Source of the DNA: an uncultured Rhodospirillales bacterium
Lineage (GTDB): Bacteria; Pseudomonadota; Alphaproteobacteria; Acetobacterales; Acetobacteraceae
Direction: 5' to 3'
NCBI GenBank assembly: GCA_903835235.1
Contig: CAILMF010000045.1
Location: 1-64,000 of the forward strand
DNA length: 64,000 nt
The notes under the pieces are model-generated. The model ran no database searches. It saw nothing but the letters and a program-made list of their open reading frames with translations, and had not been told where the DNA came from. Of this stretch, positions 23,844 through 33,618 are shown one piece after another. The first letter of the stretch is position 1. Each line of letters starts with the position of its first letter. Made by a program: the position numbers and the translations under genes.

Positions 23844-24604
23844 GCGCCAATCCAGTTTTGAGGCGCCCGAGCCAGGAGCGTCTCTGAAAGCGGCCCGAAG
23901 AAGGACCTGCGGGTTGTGAACCAAGGCATGAGGGCACCCGTCGCCTGTGGTCGCAGGTTCTGTTCAGCAGCAGCAACCAAGATGGAAGCTTCGGTAGGGA
24001 ACTTCGCCAATTCCGCCCATATCTTTGTGCGCTGGTTGCGGAGCCTTTGCGCGTCTAACCCCAAAATCCGAATCGTCTCGTTCGCGTCGTCGATAGAAAC
24101 GCCGGCTGCAGTACACGCTTCAGGGTCAGGCTCAATTCCTCCATGCTGTCGAACGACAAACAGCGAAGGTACGGCGGGCAGGTTTCGTGGATCGGAAAGC
24201 GGAGGTCCTTGCTGATTATCCTTCGCTTGGCCGCAACTGACGTTCTCTGGCACAGGGGGTAGATATCGGGCTGGATCTGGCTGACGGGTGTCATCCGCAA
24301 AATTGCGATCGGTACCGCCTTTGCAGCAGGCCAGCAGGTTTGATGGTTCAAGCGTCAGAGCAAACCCATCCTTCGGGTTACTCCTGGGCACCACATGCTC
24401 GATCTGGGTCTCGTCGGGTCGGAGGACGATTTCGCAGTAACAGCAAAGCCCTCTCTGTCTCAGGCTGAGCGCCTCCGCCAATTCTCGCTTCGGAGCACCG
24501 CGCTCGAAATCGGAAAATGCTTGCCAGGTTTGCTCTTGCGTCGCATCAGTACGAAAGCGGCTAAGGCCAGATGGGGCCCCAGTCAGCGGAACCAGGCGCT
24601 TCAT
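23840..24604 (-). CDS. ptuB: PtuB-like HNH endonuclease (Septu)
   Basis: The 254-residue protein is of the HNH type found in Septu and retron-linked effectors: RGLCCYCEIVL (~51-61) supplies metal Cys, TQIEHVVPRSNP the catalytic His, and EPSNLLACCKGGTDRNF the Asn and final Cys. The remaining ~150 residues form the usual helical tail. It starts four bases before the PtuA stop (ATGA) and ends overlapping the methylase start. In Septu, PtuB is the nuclease recruited by the PtuA ATPase and cuts nucleic acid upon infection. Confidence 0.85.
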   Translation of the reverse strand: MKRLVPLTGAPSGLSRFRTDATQEQTWQAFSDFERGAPKRELAEALSLRQRGLCCYCEIVLRPDETQIEHVVPRSNPKDGFALTLEPSNLLACCKGGTDRNFADDTRQPDPARYLPPVPENVSCGQAKDNQQGPPLSDPRNLPAVPSLFVVRQHGGIEPDPEACTAAGVSIDDANETIRILGLDAQRLRNQRTKIWAELAKFPTEASILVAAAEQNLRPQATGALMPWFTTRRSFFGPLSETLLARAPQNWIGA

Positions 24605-25893
24605 TGTTGGTTGGCCAAGGAGCGTAGCAGTTTTCGCCGTTCAATCGCGACGTCGGCCGCGGCCAGCGCGGGCTCATTTGGCGACAACGCGACCAACTCA
24701 ACGCGGAGAGCGAGCGCGTCCTGACCCTCACCCTCGTCACGGTCAATAAGTGCGAGATACCGCTCCAGCTTAGTAGACAACTCATTTATCGGGCGCTCAT
24801 CAACACCCATCTCGGCTGAGAGCACGTCACCAGACTCTGCCCCAAAAGTTGGCCCTGTCGTCGCCAAAGCCTCGACGCCGTTTTGGCCGCTACGAAGACG
24901 CACGATGTGCTGCGGCTGTACCGTGGTCAGTACCTGCGGGCTGTGCGTCGAGACGATGAACTGGGCATTCGGAAAAGTGCGACGAAGATCCCCGATGATC
25001 CGCTGCTGCCATTCCGGGTGAAGGTGCAGTTCGATCTCATCAATCAAGACGATCGCTTCCGAGGAGAGGGGATCAGTGAGATGCGGATTCCCGAGAGCCA
25101 TTCGTCGCGCAAGGTCGGCAGCCATCGCGAGAACAATGCGATATCCCCCGCTTAGCTGATCGAGGCTGAGTGTCTCCAAATTCCCGGGACCGGTTGATCG
25201 CTGCACGACAAAACGAACAGGTGGCTCGATATGCGGATTGGTGACATCAGGCAGCATGCGGATGATCGCGGAGCGTACTGCTTCAAGAGCAGGTAGCCGG
25301 AACGAGGTATCTTCAAGCCGCCGCTGCTCGCGCAGCTCGTTGTTCTCCAGCGCATAAAACCACTCAATGAGGGACTTGAAACTCGGCTTCGCTTCAAGAG
25401 CGCCCGAATACGCGTCCAATCTTGTGAATTCGTTGCGGAATGCCCTTTTTCGCTCCGGCAAATCAAAAACGGCTCGATCGGTATCGTAGAAGGCAAATAC
25501 CGGAAGCGTCGTCTCCTGTTCTGCCGCCAGATCATCAGCAAGTTTCTTCAGCAGGTCTCTTAGTGGCTGCGTGCTGGTGGCCTTCGCAGCGTGCTGCGCC
25601 ATAAATCCGCCTACGCGCGTTGCAGCTCTCGACCATCGAAGACCATCCGACGTTTCCAACTCAACTGTCGTCGTGTTCTCGTTGTTCCGAACATCTGTGA
25701 GCTTGCTGAAGCTCTTGCCACCGCCGCCCGCCAGGAGGGTGGGAATAATGCCCAAGCCGACTGCAATGGCAGCCAAAACGCTGGTCTTGCCATTCGCGTT
25801 CCTGCCATGCAGTACCGTCAGGTATGGGTCGAGCGGCAGACGCAGCGAAGCGATCGCTCTGAAATTCTGGATGTCGACCGAGCGAAGCTTCAT
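24601..25893 (-). CDS. ptuA: PtuA-like AAA ATPase (Septu)
   Basis: The ~430-residue protein is an ABC-type/OLD-like ATPase without a TOPRIM domain: VDIQNFRAIASLRLPLDPYL, Walker A HGRNANGKTSVL (~29-40), ABC signature LDQLSGGYRIVLAMAADLAR, Walker B AIVLIDEIELHLHPEWQQ and switch FIVSTHSPQVLTT. ATG 25893 matches the standard N-terminus; a TTG start at 25947 is less likely. The pairing with an HNH gene four bases downstream defines a Septu pair. It is inserted between the DUF499 side and the methylase side of the Hma-like operon, on the same strand. Confidence 0.88.
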   Translation of the reverse strand: MKLRSVDIQNFRAIASLRLPLDPYLTVLHGRNANGKTSVLAAIAVGLGIIPTLLAGGGGKSFSKLTDVRNNENTTTVELETSDGLRWSRAATRVGGFMAQHAAKATSTQPLRDLLKKLADDLAAEQETTLPVFAFYDTDRAVFDLPERKRAFRNEFTRLDAYSGALEAKPSFKSLIEWFYALENNELREQRRLEDTSFRLPALEAVRSAIIRMLPDVTNPHIEPPVRFVVQRSTGPGNLETLSLDQLSGGYRIVLAMAADLARRMALGNPHLTDPLSSEAIVLIDEIELHLHPEWQQRIIGDLRRTFPNAQFIVSTHSPQVLTTVQPQHIVRLRSGQNGVEALATTGPTFGAESGDVLSAEMGVDERPINELSTKLERYLALIDRDEGEGQDALALRVELVALSPNEPALAAADVAIERRKLLRSLANQQ

Positions 25894-25959
25894 GGGCGGG
25901 CACCAACCGACGAAGGTGCATGCTCCGCGAGAGCTAGCGATGGCCAAATGCTGCTGCTC

Positions 25960-26445
25960 CTACGCTCCACGCTTCGGATCCGTCAGCAGAAAGCGCAACG
26001 CCGTCAGCACCCGGCGGGGATTCTTCCGGTGCATCGCCATGCCAAGCCAATAAGCCGCTTCCTCGCGCCCCATGGCCTCGATCCCCTCGGCCACGGCCCG
26101 GATGTTGTCGCGCGATCGCATCGGTGCCAGCGCCCGGAACAGCAGGCCGAGACGGAGCGCCTGGTCCTCCGGCAGGATCAGCGCCTCTTTCCGCCCAGCG
26201 CGCGGGCTGAACTTCAGTCCGGCGGCCGCAAGCAGCTTCAGCACCCTATGCTCAACCAAGCCGAGGTTGCGGCCCCGGAGGCCAGCCAGTCGCACGGGCG
26301 CCGTGAGTTGCGGCGAAGCCGGGGAAGGGAGCTGCCAGACCTCGACTTCGGTGTCGGCTGGCCCATGCCGCACCGTACGCACCTCGAATGAGGGGGCTGA
26401 CGCCGGGGTGGGCGGGCTCGGAAGTCGCGCGATTCGTCCACTCAT
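25960..26445 (-). CDS. Small partner protein of the DUF499 ATPase
   Basis: The 161-residue protein begins MSGRIARLPSPPTPASAPSF and has a helical C-terminal part (LGLVEHRVLKLLAAAGLKFS, YWLGMAMHRKNPRRVLTAL). ATG 26445 overlaps the DUF499 stop by ATGA. Short proteins directly after DUF499 ATPases occur in this kind of operon, and it may belong to a DUF7680-like family; I am not certain. It lacks catalytic motifs, so an adaptor role for the ATPase is most likely. Confidence 0.7.
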   Translation of the reverse strand: MSGRIARLPSPPTPASAPSFEVRTVRHGPADTEVEVWQLPSPASPQLTAPVRLAGLRGRNLGLVEHRVLKLLAAAGLKFSPRAGRKEALILPEDQALRLGLLFRALAPMRSRDNIRAVAEGIEAMGREEAAYWLGMAMHRKNPRRVLTALRFLLTDPKRGA

Positions 26446-29400
26446 GATTTTGCCTCCGCCAGAGCCTCGACATAGGCGGCACCGGTGGCCAGGCGCGTCA
26501 ACTGCTCCGTCAGTTTTTCCGGGGCGTCGCCATCCATGGCCAAGCCCTCGGTAAAGGTGAGGTCGAAGCGGACTTCGACCTGCTTCTCTGCCGCGGCCCG
26601 GATCTGTGGATCGAGGAAGTCCTTCAGTGGTGCAGCGTCCTGCGGCGTGCCCTCGAATTCCACAGTCAGGGTGCTGCCGGCGGTGGTCTCGTAGCTGCCG
26701 GTGATCGTGGCCTTCTTGCCATCGGCGACGCGAACGGCGGCGACGACACCCAGAAGCCGGAAGCCGTCCTGGGCATCGAACACGCGGATCGCGAGGCTGC
26801 CGAGCCGCGCCACCTTGCGGCCGCGAGCCTGTTCCCAAAGCCGGATCAGCGCTTCACGCAGCACACCCTCCGCCTTCAAAGGCGCGGCCTGCTGGCTGGT
26901 CCCGCCAGACTGCTGCTGGCTTCCGCCACCGGGCGTTGACGTCCCGCCGGCAGAGGCGCCTGAGGTTGGAGAGGGACCCTGCGTCTCTTGCGCGCTGCTT
27001 GCCGTGCCATCGCCACCGGCGGCGTAACCGCCACCGCCACCGCCACCCCCGCCGTCGGCTTGCGGTTCGGGCTTCGGCTGTGGCCGCGGCCAGATGCCCT
27101 GCTCCTTAGCGAAGGCCATGGTGAAGACGGCGGCCTGTTCGTCGATCTGGATCGCGGCATAGGCGTCGCCGGGGCCGTAGAGCAGGTCGCCGCGGCGATA
27201 CACGTACTCGCCCGCCTCGACACCCTTCCGGATGCCCTTGGTGAACACGTCATCGCCGATCAGAATCGGTAGGGCTGCATCGCGGCGGAATTCTTCGCGG
27301 AGCGCCGCGGTGGTGATCTGACCCTTCTTGAGTTGGGTTCGATCGCGGACATAGGTCGGGGCGTCTGGCTCGTCCTCGGGCATCCGTAGTTTGCGGTAGT
27401 CGCGCAGCGCGCGGACAACTTGCTGCTGGCCAGAGCCCGGCTTCTCGCTGACCGAATGGGTATCGAGCGCGGAATGGGCGAGTGACACCGCGGCGCCGGA
27501 AAGCCGCGCCTGCGAGGGATAAAATAGGTGACGGAACGCTTGCTGGATGGCGATGGCGACATCGGCCTCGGACCGCGACTCCAGTTCCTTCACCTTGGCC
27601 TGTTGATGCTCGGCGAGGTCCTTGAGACGCGCCCCGTCCTTCAGGTCGCGCAGCGCCAGGCGACGCGCGGTTTTCCGCCGGACCTCCTCGATGCGGCCTT
27701 CTTCAGCTGCCACGAACACCAGGTTGTTGCGGAAGAGCCGGAGGCTTCCGCCATCTGCGCCCTTCCGCTCATAGATGCGGGCGACGAGGTCGGGGATGGT
27801 TTCGACCGTCTGCCCGACCGCACAGGCATCCGGCGACAGCACCACAAGTAGGGGACGGCCATTGCCAACTTCGTCCGGCACGTCGAACGGGCCTGCGGGG
27901 AACGGAACCGATTCCATGACGCTGCCCGCGAAGATCGACTTGATCCTATCGTTCAGCTGCACCCGCAGTTCGCCAGGGTCGACGCTCAGCTCTTCGCGGC
28001 GGATGATTTGCGTCAGGTTCGCTTCGGCCAGGAACCGCATCGGCGCCCCTGGGCGGTCGTCCAAATAGGCAGAGCCGGCGATGAATGCCTTCCTGGCCTC
28101 CTCAATAAAGGAGATGTCAGTGCTGGGCCCTAGGACAGAATATCGGATGTGCTCCGGCGCAGCTCCCTTCAGTTGCTCGTTGAACGCCAGGGTATGCATC
28201 AGCACGGAGCGGGCGACGTAGGCCGTGTAGGGCGGCAGGCCCTTATGATTCCGGGTGTCGATCTCCTGGGCCAGCGCCTCCCGACCGGCTTCGCCCGCAA
28301 TGTCGGAGCGAACGGCCGGCACGTAGATGGACTGCTGAAGCCTCGTGACGATCTCCTGACGGATCGCTTCATTCCCAGGGTCTACGTGATGCAAGTGGAT
28401 GGCAAAGGCATCGGCAGGGCGACTTCGCCACAGCTCGGCCACGGTGCGCCCAAGAATGCGGAGCATGCCGCGCACCCGCTGGAAGTTCTGCAACGTTGCG
28501 GTCTTCGATGTGAAGGTGTCCAGCACGTCGGGGTGGAGCGGGTAGCTGTCGGCGAAGCCGGCGGCGGTCGAGGGCTTCGACGCCTCATCGCATAGCACCG
28601 ACTTATTGTGACCCCAGAGTTCCCGGTACTGGGCGACAACATCGGCGGCTGCCGCATCGTCGATGCGGGAGAACAGGCGGCGGCGCAGGACATGCACCGT
28701 CTCATCATCCTCGGTGGGATTGAGCAGCGTGGCCTTGCGAGCACTGACGCTCTCAGCCTCGGCCATTTTCTCCGCGACGAACTGGTTCTGGGCCGAGTAG
28801 GCGTCCCCCGTTTTGCCGTCTTTGCCGATAGCAAGGGTGTAAACAACCGCAGCCCGAGGTGACGATTCGACTGCCTTGAAGAGGCCAGTCAGGAAGGCGG
28901 TCAGCTGATCTCGGGCGCCGGGCCGGTTCCAGACCTTGCTCAGGTAGATAGCGAGCTCATCGAGTAAGATGAGGGCGGGTTGACCGCCAAACAGCTCGGC
29001 AATGGTCTCCGCGCCGGGGGCGATGCCCTCTTCGTCTGAGCGGCGGACGCGCTCATAGCCAGCAGCGCCGGCCAAGGCGTAAGCGATCTCGCCCCATGGC
29101 GTGAACGCCATCACACCATCACCCATCCGCCGGCCATTGGCCGGGTCGGCATTCTCACCGTCAAATGCCGCGACCCGGACTGGTTCCTGGGGAATGAGAG
29201 CGGGATCAATGAACTCAGATGGATCGTTGACGCCGAACATCCCGCGAGCGGCGTGTACGAGGGCGATCAAGCCGTGGGTTTTGCCGCCACCAAAGCTCGT
29301 ATCGAGCCGGAAAATGGCTGCCACCGAGGTGCCGCGCCCGCTTATCCTTCCGCATACGTTGCGGAGGAGGCTTTGGAGGCCGCGGGTCGGGTATGTGTTA

Positions 29401-29552
29401 GAGAAGAAACGTCCAGCATCGGCATACTCTGCAGGGGCCCCGTGCCCGCGAAGGACATGGGCCAAGTCGGCTGCGAAATCCGAATCTGACGACGTCCCAG
29501 CCAGCACATCTGGACGGGGCGTGCACAGGTCAAAGATTGAGAACAGTGTCAT
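26442..29552 (-). CDS. DUF499 AAA+ ATPase (Hma ATPase)
   Basis: The 1036-residue protein shows DUF499 features: FSIFDLCTPRPDVLAGTSSD, Walker A DTSFGGGKTHGLIALVHAA (~84-102) and Walker B ALILLDELAIYLSKVW (~193-208). A conspicuous Gly/Ser/Gln linker near residues 810-880 (about ten consecutive Gly, then TPGGGSQQQSGGTSQQ) separates the ATPase core from a C-terminal domain. DUF499 ATPases accompany DUF1156 methylases and SNF2 helicases in Hma-type defence. It is the first gene of the operon; the promoter should lie in 29,553-29,700. Confidence 0.92.
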   Translation of the reverse strand: MTLFSIFDLCTPRPDVLAGTSSDSDFAADLAHVLRGHGAPAEYADAGRFFSNTYPTRGLQSLLRNVCGRISGRGTSVAAIFRLDTSFGGGKTHGLIALVHAARGMFGVNDPSEFIDPALIPQEPVRVAAFDGENADPANGRRMGDGVMAFTPWGEIAYALAGAAGYERVRRSDEEGIAPGAETIAELFGGQPALILLDELAIYLSKVWNRPGARDQLTAFLTGLFKAVESSPRAAVVYTLAIGKDGKTGDAYSAQNQFVAEKMAEAESVSARKATLLNPTEDDETVHVLRRRLFSRIDDAAAADVVAQYRELWGHNKSVLCDEASKPSTAAGFADSYPLHPDVLDTFTSKTATLQNFQRVRGMLRILGRTVAELWRSRPADAFAIHLHHVDPGNEAIRQEIVTRLQQSIYVPAVRSDIAGEAGREALAQEIDTRNHKGLPPYTAYVARSVLMHTLAFNEQLKGAAPEHIRYSVLGPSTDISFIEEARKAFIAGSAYLDDRPGAPMRFLAEANLTQIIRREELSVDPGELRVQLNDRIKSIFAGSVMESVPFPAGPFDVPDEVGNGRPLLVVLSPDACAVGQTVETIPDLVARIYERKGADGGSLRLFRNNLVFVAAEEGRIEEVRRKTARRLALRDLKDGARLKDLAEHQQAKVKELESRSEADVAIAIQQAFRHLFYPSQARLSGAAVSLAHSALDTHSVSEKPGSGQQQVVRALRDYRKLRMPEDEPDAPTYVRDRTQLKKGQITTAALREEFRRDAALPILIGDDVFTKGIRKGVEAGEYVYRRGDLLYGPGDAYAAIQIDEQAAVFTMAFAKEQGIWPRPQPKPEPQADGGGGGGGGGYAAGGDGTASSAQETQGPSPTSGASAGGTSTPGGGSQQQSGGTSQQAAPLKAEGVLREALIRLWEQARGRKVARLGSLAIRVFDAQDGFRLLGVVAAVRVADGKKATITGSYETTAGSTLTVEFEGTPQDAAPLKDFLDPQIRAAAEKQVEVRFDLTFTEGLAMDGDAPEKLTEQLTRLATGAAYVEALAEAKS

Positions 29553-30105
<553 letters not shown>

Positions 30106-30354
30106 GCGGCGGGGTCGGGGCGCGGTATAGGGGCCGGCCGCGTCGGGCGCAACCATCGGATCGTACCCTTCGGCAGCAAATCCAGCGGGTGCCGTTGACT
30201 CATCGGCCGCCACTTCTGTATAAGCCGCGCCTCCCGGTAGCGCCCTGCGCGACCGGCGGTCGTTTACGGCCGTATGAACACCTTGTCCGGGGCGGCTGTC
30301 GTCCTGGCGAGTACCTTGGCACCTAACTCTGGCGTGACCAGTCGGGACCGCACG

Positions 30355-30672
30355 ATGACCTTCGCAGTGATCCGCACCGGCGGAAAGCAGTACCGGGTAA
30401 CCCCGAACGCCGTGGTGACGGTGGAAAAGCTGGAAGCCGAAGCCGGTGGTACGGTTACCTTCAACGAGGTGCTGGCCCTTGGCATGGACGGCAACCTGAC
30501 GCTGGGCGCGCCGATGGTGGCTGGCGCCCGCGTCACTGCAACCGTCCTGGAGCAGACCCGGGGCGACAAGGTGATCATCCTGAAGAAGCGCCGCCGCAAG
30601 AACAGCCGGCGCAAGCAGGGCCACCGCCAGCACATGACCGTGCTGCGCATCGCCGAAATCGCGGCGGCCTGA
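30355..30672 (+). CDS. rplU: 50S ribosomal protein L21
   Basis: The 105-residue protein matches bacterial L21: [20 protein letters not shown] at the N-terminus, ADGN-like loop, [20 protein letters not shown] and a C-terminal TVLRIAEI. It binds 23S rRNA in the large subunit. ATG 30355 is the conserved family start; earlier in-frame codons are leader. It is followed 15 bases later by rpmA, the usual pair. Confidence 0.98.
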   Translation: MTFAVIRTGGKQYRVTPNAVVTVEKLEAEAGGTVTFNEVLALGMDGNLTLGAPMVAGARVTATVLEQTRGDKVIILKKRRRKNSRRKQGHRQHMTVLRIAEIAAA

Positions 30673-30687
30673 GAGAGGAGCTGACAG

Positions 30688-30960
30688 ATGGCACATAAAA
30701 AGGCAGGCGGTTCTTCCCGCAACGGGCGCGACAGCGCCGGCAAGCGCTTGGGCGTGAAGTTGTTCGGCGGCCAGGTGGTTCGCGCCGGCAACATCATCGT
30801 CACCCAGCGCGGCACGAAGATGCTGGCCGGTGACAATGTCAGCATCGGCCGCACCCATTCGCTGCACGCCATGGTCGACGGCCATGTGAAGTTCCAGCGC
30901 AAGGCCGAAGGCCGCGTGCACGTTTCCGTGCTGCCGGTGATGGCCGCCGCTGCCGAATAA
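30688..30960 (+). CDS. rpmA: 50S ribosomal protein L27
   Basis: The 90-residue protein is L27 from its first residues, [20 protein letters not shown], through [18 protein letters not shown]. Its N-terminal tail reaches the peptidyl transferase centre. GAGAGGAG precedes the ATG. A strong hairpin with a T-tract follows, so rplU-rpmA can end there while obgE continues from read-through or its own promoter. Confidence 0.98.
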   Translation: MAHKKAGGSSRNGRDSAGKRLGVKLFGGQVVRAGNIIVTQRGTKMLAGDNVSIGRTHSLHAMVDGHVKFQRKAEGRVHVSVLPVMAAAAE

Positions 30961-30987
30961 GCTTCGCCCCATACTGGTGCGCTGCAG

Positions 30988-31017
30988 CGGGGGCCTTCTG
31001 GCCCCCGTTCGCGTTTT
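30988..31017 (+). terminator. Rho-independent terminator after rpmA
   Basis: CGGGGGCC (30988-30995), loop TTCT, GGCCCCCG (31000-31007), then GTTCGCGTTTTT ending in a five-T run at 31013-31017. Position after rpmA fits. Confidence 0.75.
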
Positions 31018-31032
31018 TAGGGTCCCACTCCC

Positions 31033-32040
31033 ATGAAGTTCCTCGACGAAGCCAAGGTCTGGGTGAAGGCCGGCGACGGCGGTGACGGCGTCATCGCCTT
31101 CCGCCGCGAACGCTTCATCGAATATGGCGGCCCTGACGGCGGCAATGGCGGCAAGGGCGGCGACATCGTGGTGGAGGCCGTGGACGGCCTGAACACGCTG
31201 ATCGACTACCGCTACGCCCAGCACTTCAAGGCGCGCAAGGGCGGCAATGGCGCGGGTTCGGACCGCAGCGGCGCCGGCAGCGACGACGTGGTACTGAAGG
31301 TGCCCGCGGGCACGCAGATCTTCGCCGAGGACAAGGAAACGCTGATCGCCGACCTGGATGCGGTCGGCAAGCGCGTGATCATCGCCGGTGGCGGCGATGG
31401 CGGCCATGGCAACGCGCATTTCAAGACCAGCACCAACCGCTCGCCGCGCCGCGCCGACCCGGGCTACCCCGGGGAGGAGAAGTGGCTCTGGCTGCGGCTG
31501 AAGCTGATCGCCGATGCCGGCCTGGTGGGGCTGCCGAATGCGGGAAAATCCACCTTCCTGGCCGCGGCCAGCGCGGCCAAGCCGAAGATTGCCGACTACC
31601 CCTTCACCACGCTGCACCCGCAGCTGGGCGTTGTCAGGCTGAACGCGACGGAAGAGTTCGTGCTGGCCGACATCCCCGGCCTGATCGAGGGCGCGCATGA
31701 GGGCGCCGGGCTTGGCGACCGCTTCCTCGGCCATATCGAACGCTGCGCGGTGCTGCTGCACCTGATCGACGGCACCCAGGCCGACCCCGCCGGCGCCTAC
31801 CACACCGTGCGGGCGGAGCTGGAAGGCTATGGCGGCGGCCTGGTGGACAAGCCGGAGATCGTCGCGCTGAACAAGCTGGATTCGATGACCCCGCAAGGCA
31901 AGGCCAGCCGCATCAAGGCGCTGGAACGTGCCTGCGGCCGGCCGGTGATGCTGATCTCCGGCGCCACCGGCGAGAACGTGCCGCAGGCGCTGCGCGCCCT
32001 GGCCAACGCGGTCTACGCGAAGCGGCGCGGCGAGGCCTGA
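31033..32040 (+). CDS. obgE: Obg GTPase
   Basis: The 335-residue protein has the glycine-rich Obg fold ([39 protein letters not shown]) and then a G domain: [13 protein letters not shown] (G1), [20 protein letters not shown] (G3) and ALNKLD (G4). The length is that of the short alphaproteobacterial form without a long C-terminal extension. It binds the 50S subunit late in assembly and responds to ppGpp. The rplU-rpmA-obgE order is conserved across bacteria. Confidence 0.97.
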   Translation: MKFLDEAKVWVKAGDGGDGVIAFRRERFIEYGGPDGGNGGKGGDIVVEAVDGLNTLIDYRYAQHFKARKGGNGAGSDRSGAGSDDVVLKVPAGTQIFAEDKETLIADLDAVGKRVIIAGGGDGGHGNAHFKTSTNRSPRRADPGYPGEEKWLWLRLKLIADAGLVGLPNAGKSTFLAAASAAKPKIADYPFTTLHPQLGVVRLNATEEFVLADIPGLIEGAHEGAGLGDRFLGHIERCAVLLHLIDGTQADPAGAYHTVRAELEGYGGGLVDKPEIVALNKLDSMTPQGKASRIKALERACGRPVMLISGATGENVPQALRALANAVYAKRRGEA

Positions 32041-32160
32041 CGCCTCTTACGGGCCATCAAAAATGATGACCCGCATGAGTCTTCTTTCGTGCGCAGCCGC
32101 CACATCAACCCTGCGCGCCTGATACCGGTCGACAGAAGGCGGGACCTCTGACGCCCGGGA

Positions 32161-32601
32161 TCAGCCGCGCGGCGCCTGCATGGCGAAGACCGCATTGGCC
32201 CGGGCCACGTGCTTGCCGTCGGCGTACATGCTGCCCTCGGTGAAGCAGAGGTTGCGGCCCATGCGCGTGACCTTGGCCTGCATCTCCAGCCAGCAACCCT
32301 CCATCGGCGGGCCCAGATAGTCCACGGTCATGCTCACCGTCGCCAGGCGCGCCCGCTCCAGCCCGGCCTTTTCCCGCGCGACAGAAACCGCATGCACCAG
32401 GCCCAGATCGGCCAGGGTGGCGACCATGCCGCCATGCGCGGCGCCCATGCTGTTGATGTGCCGATGCTCGATGCGGATCGCCAGCGCGGTATAGCCCTCC
32501 GCCCGATGCGACCAGAACGGTCCCAGCGTGGTGGCATAGGGGCCGCCATGGGTGGCCGGGACGAAGCCGGCGGGAATATCGGCGGGGGGCGTGTGGTCCA
32601 T
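32161..32601 (-). CDS. PaaI-family hotdog thioesterase
   Basis: The 146-residue protein carries the hotdog pattern GPFWSHRAEGYTALAIRIEH, INSMGAAHGGMVATLADL with HGG of the PaaI type, VSMTVDYLGPPMEGCW and GRNLCFTEGSMYADGKHVAR. The start at 32601 (MDHTPPADIPAGFVP) gives the usual family length. It hydrolyses an acyl-CoA of unknown chain. It lies alone, convergent with obgE and divergent from the deacetylase gene. Confidence 0.85.
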   Translation of the reverse strand: MDHTPPADIPAGFVPATHGGPYATTLGPFWSHRAEGYTALAIRIEHRHINSMGAAHGGMVATLADLGLVHAVSVAREKAGLERARLATVSMTVDYLGPPMEGCWLEMQAKVTRMGRNLCFTEGSMYADGKHVARANAVFAMQAPRG

Positions 32602-32717
32602 CGGGCAGCTCTCAGGCGTGATGCGGCGCAGCATTGCCCTGCCGGCGAAGAACCGTCCAGGGTTTGCGGCGCCCGGGCGTTGCGGCATCATCCCCGCACG
32701 AAATGGGGAGACCGGCC

Positions 32718-33605
32718 ATGGATGCCGCATCGCTGGATGCCGAAGTCGCGGCGCTTGTCGCCGCCGCGCGCGACGTGGACGCGCATTATGAGCCGATACC
32801 CGACCTGGCCTGGCCGGAGGGCGTCCGCATCGCGGTGAACTTCACGCTGGATTTCGACGCCATGCTGCTGCGCCGGCTGAAGAACGAGCCGCCGATGCAG
32901 CTGGCCAAGGGCGAATTCGGCGGCCGCGTCGGCATCTGGCGCGCGGTGGAGCTGTTCAGCCGTCTCGGCGTGAAGGCGACCATCTTCACCGTCGGCCGCA
33001 TCTGCGAGCTGTACCCCGAGGCGCTGCGCAACGTGCTGGCCCAGGGCCACGAGATCGCCGACCACATGTGGGAACACCATGTGCCGAAGGACCCGGCCAT
33101 GGAAGACGACCACTTCATGAAGACGGTCGCCGCCTTCAAGGAAACGCTGGGCCTGCGCGCGCTGGGCAGCCGCAGCCGGCACAGCAACCGGCTGCTGGTG
33201 CGGGAAGGCTACCTGTACAACTCGCATGGCTCGGCCGCGCATGGGCCACACTACCTGCATGACGGCGCCGGCAACTGCGTGCTGAACCTGCCCTTCCACT
33301 ACGCCATCGACGACGCGATGTTCTATTCCGCCAACTGGCAGGGCAGCGAGCTTCTGGCCAACCGCTTCAGCGACACCGACCGGGTCGAGGAGATCTGGTG
33401 GGAGGGCTTCCTGCAGCAGTACCGGGTCGGCGGGTATCTCAACGTCTGCCTGCACCCCTTCGTCAGTGGCCGGGCGCAGCGCATCGACATGCTGGAGCGC
33501 CTGGTGCGCCGCATGCAGGCCATGCCCGGCGTGTGGATGCCGACCAGCGCCGATGTCGCCCGCCATGTGCTGGCAACCCGCCCCTCCAAGCGCGCCAGCC
33601 GGTAA
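32718..33605 (+). CDS. Polysaccharide deacetylase-family protein
   Basis: The 295-residue protein has a NodB-like fold: VRIAVNFTLDFDAMLLRR (first metal Asp), GVKATIFTVGRICELYPE and HEIADHMWEHH (metal His pair). The length and lack of a signal peptide fit the cytoplasmic amidase-like branch rather than chitin or peptidoglycan deacetylases. GGGGAG lies seven bases before ATG 32718. A second family member follows 13 bases after its stop, so the two form an operon. The substrate is unknown; a C-N hydrolysis in nitrogen catabolism is plausible. Confidence 0.85.
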   Translation: MDAASLDAEVAALVAAARDVDAHYEPIPDLAWPEGVRIAVNFTLDFDAMLLRRLKNEPPMQLAKGEFGGRVGIWRAVELFSRLGVKATIFTVGRICELYPEALRNVLAQGHEIADHMWEHHVPKDPAMEDDHFMKTVAAFKETLGLRALGSRSRHSNRLLVREGYLYNSHGSAAHGPHYLHDGAGNCVLNLPFHYAIDDAMFYSANWQGSELLANRFSDTDRVEEIWWEGFLQQYRVGGYLNVCLHPFVSGRAQRIDMLERLVRRMQAMPGVWMPTSADVARHVLATRPSKRASR

Positions 33606-33618
33606 GGGAGATACGACC

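Noticed and set aside
16778-29552. DISARM or BREX system
   Set aside because: The helicase recalls DISARM DrmD, but DUF1998 proteins and the PLD protein DrmC are missing; the BREX PglZ and Lon-type genes are absent too. The helicase, DUF1156 and DUF499 set fits Hma better.
30274-30354. N-terminal extension of rplU
   Set aside because: The extra 27 residues do not fit L21 proteins, which begin at the ATG at 30355.
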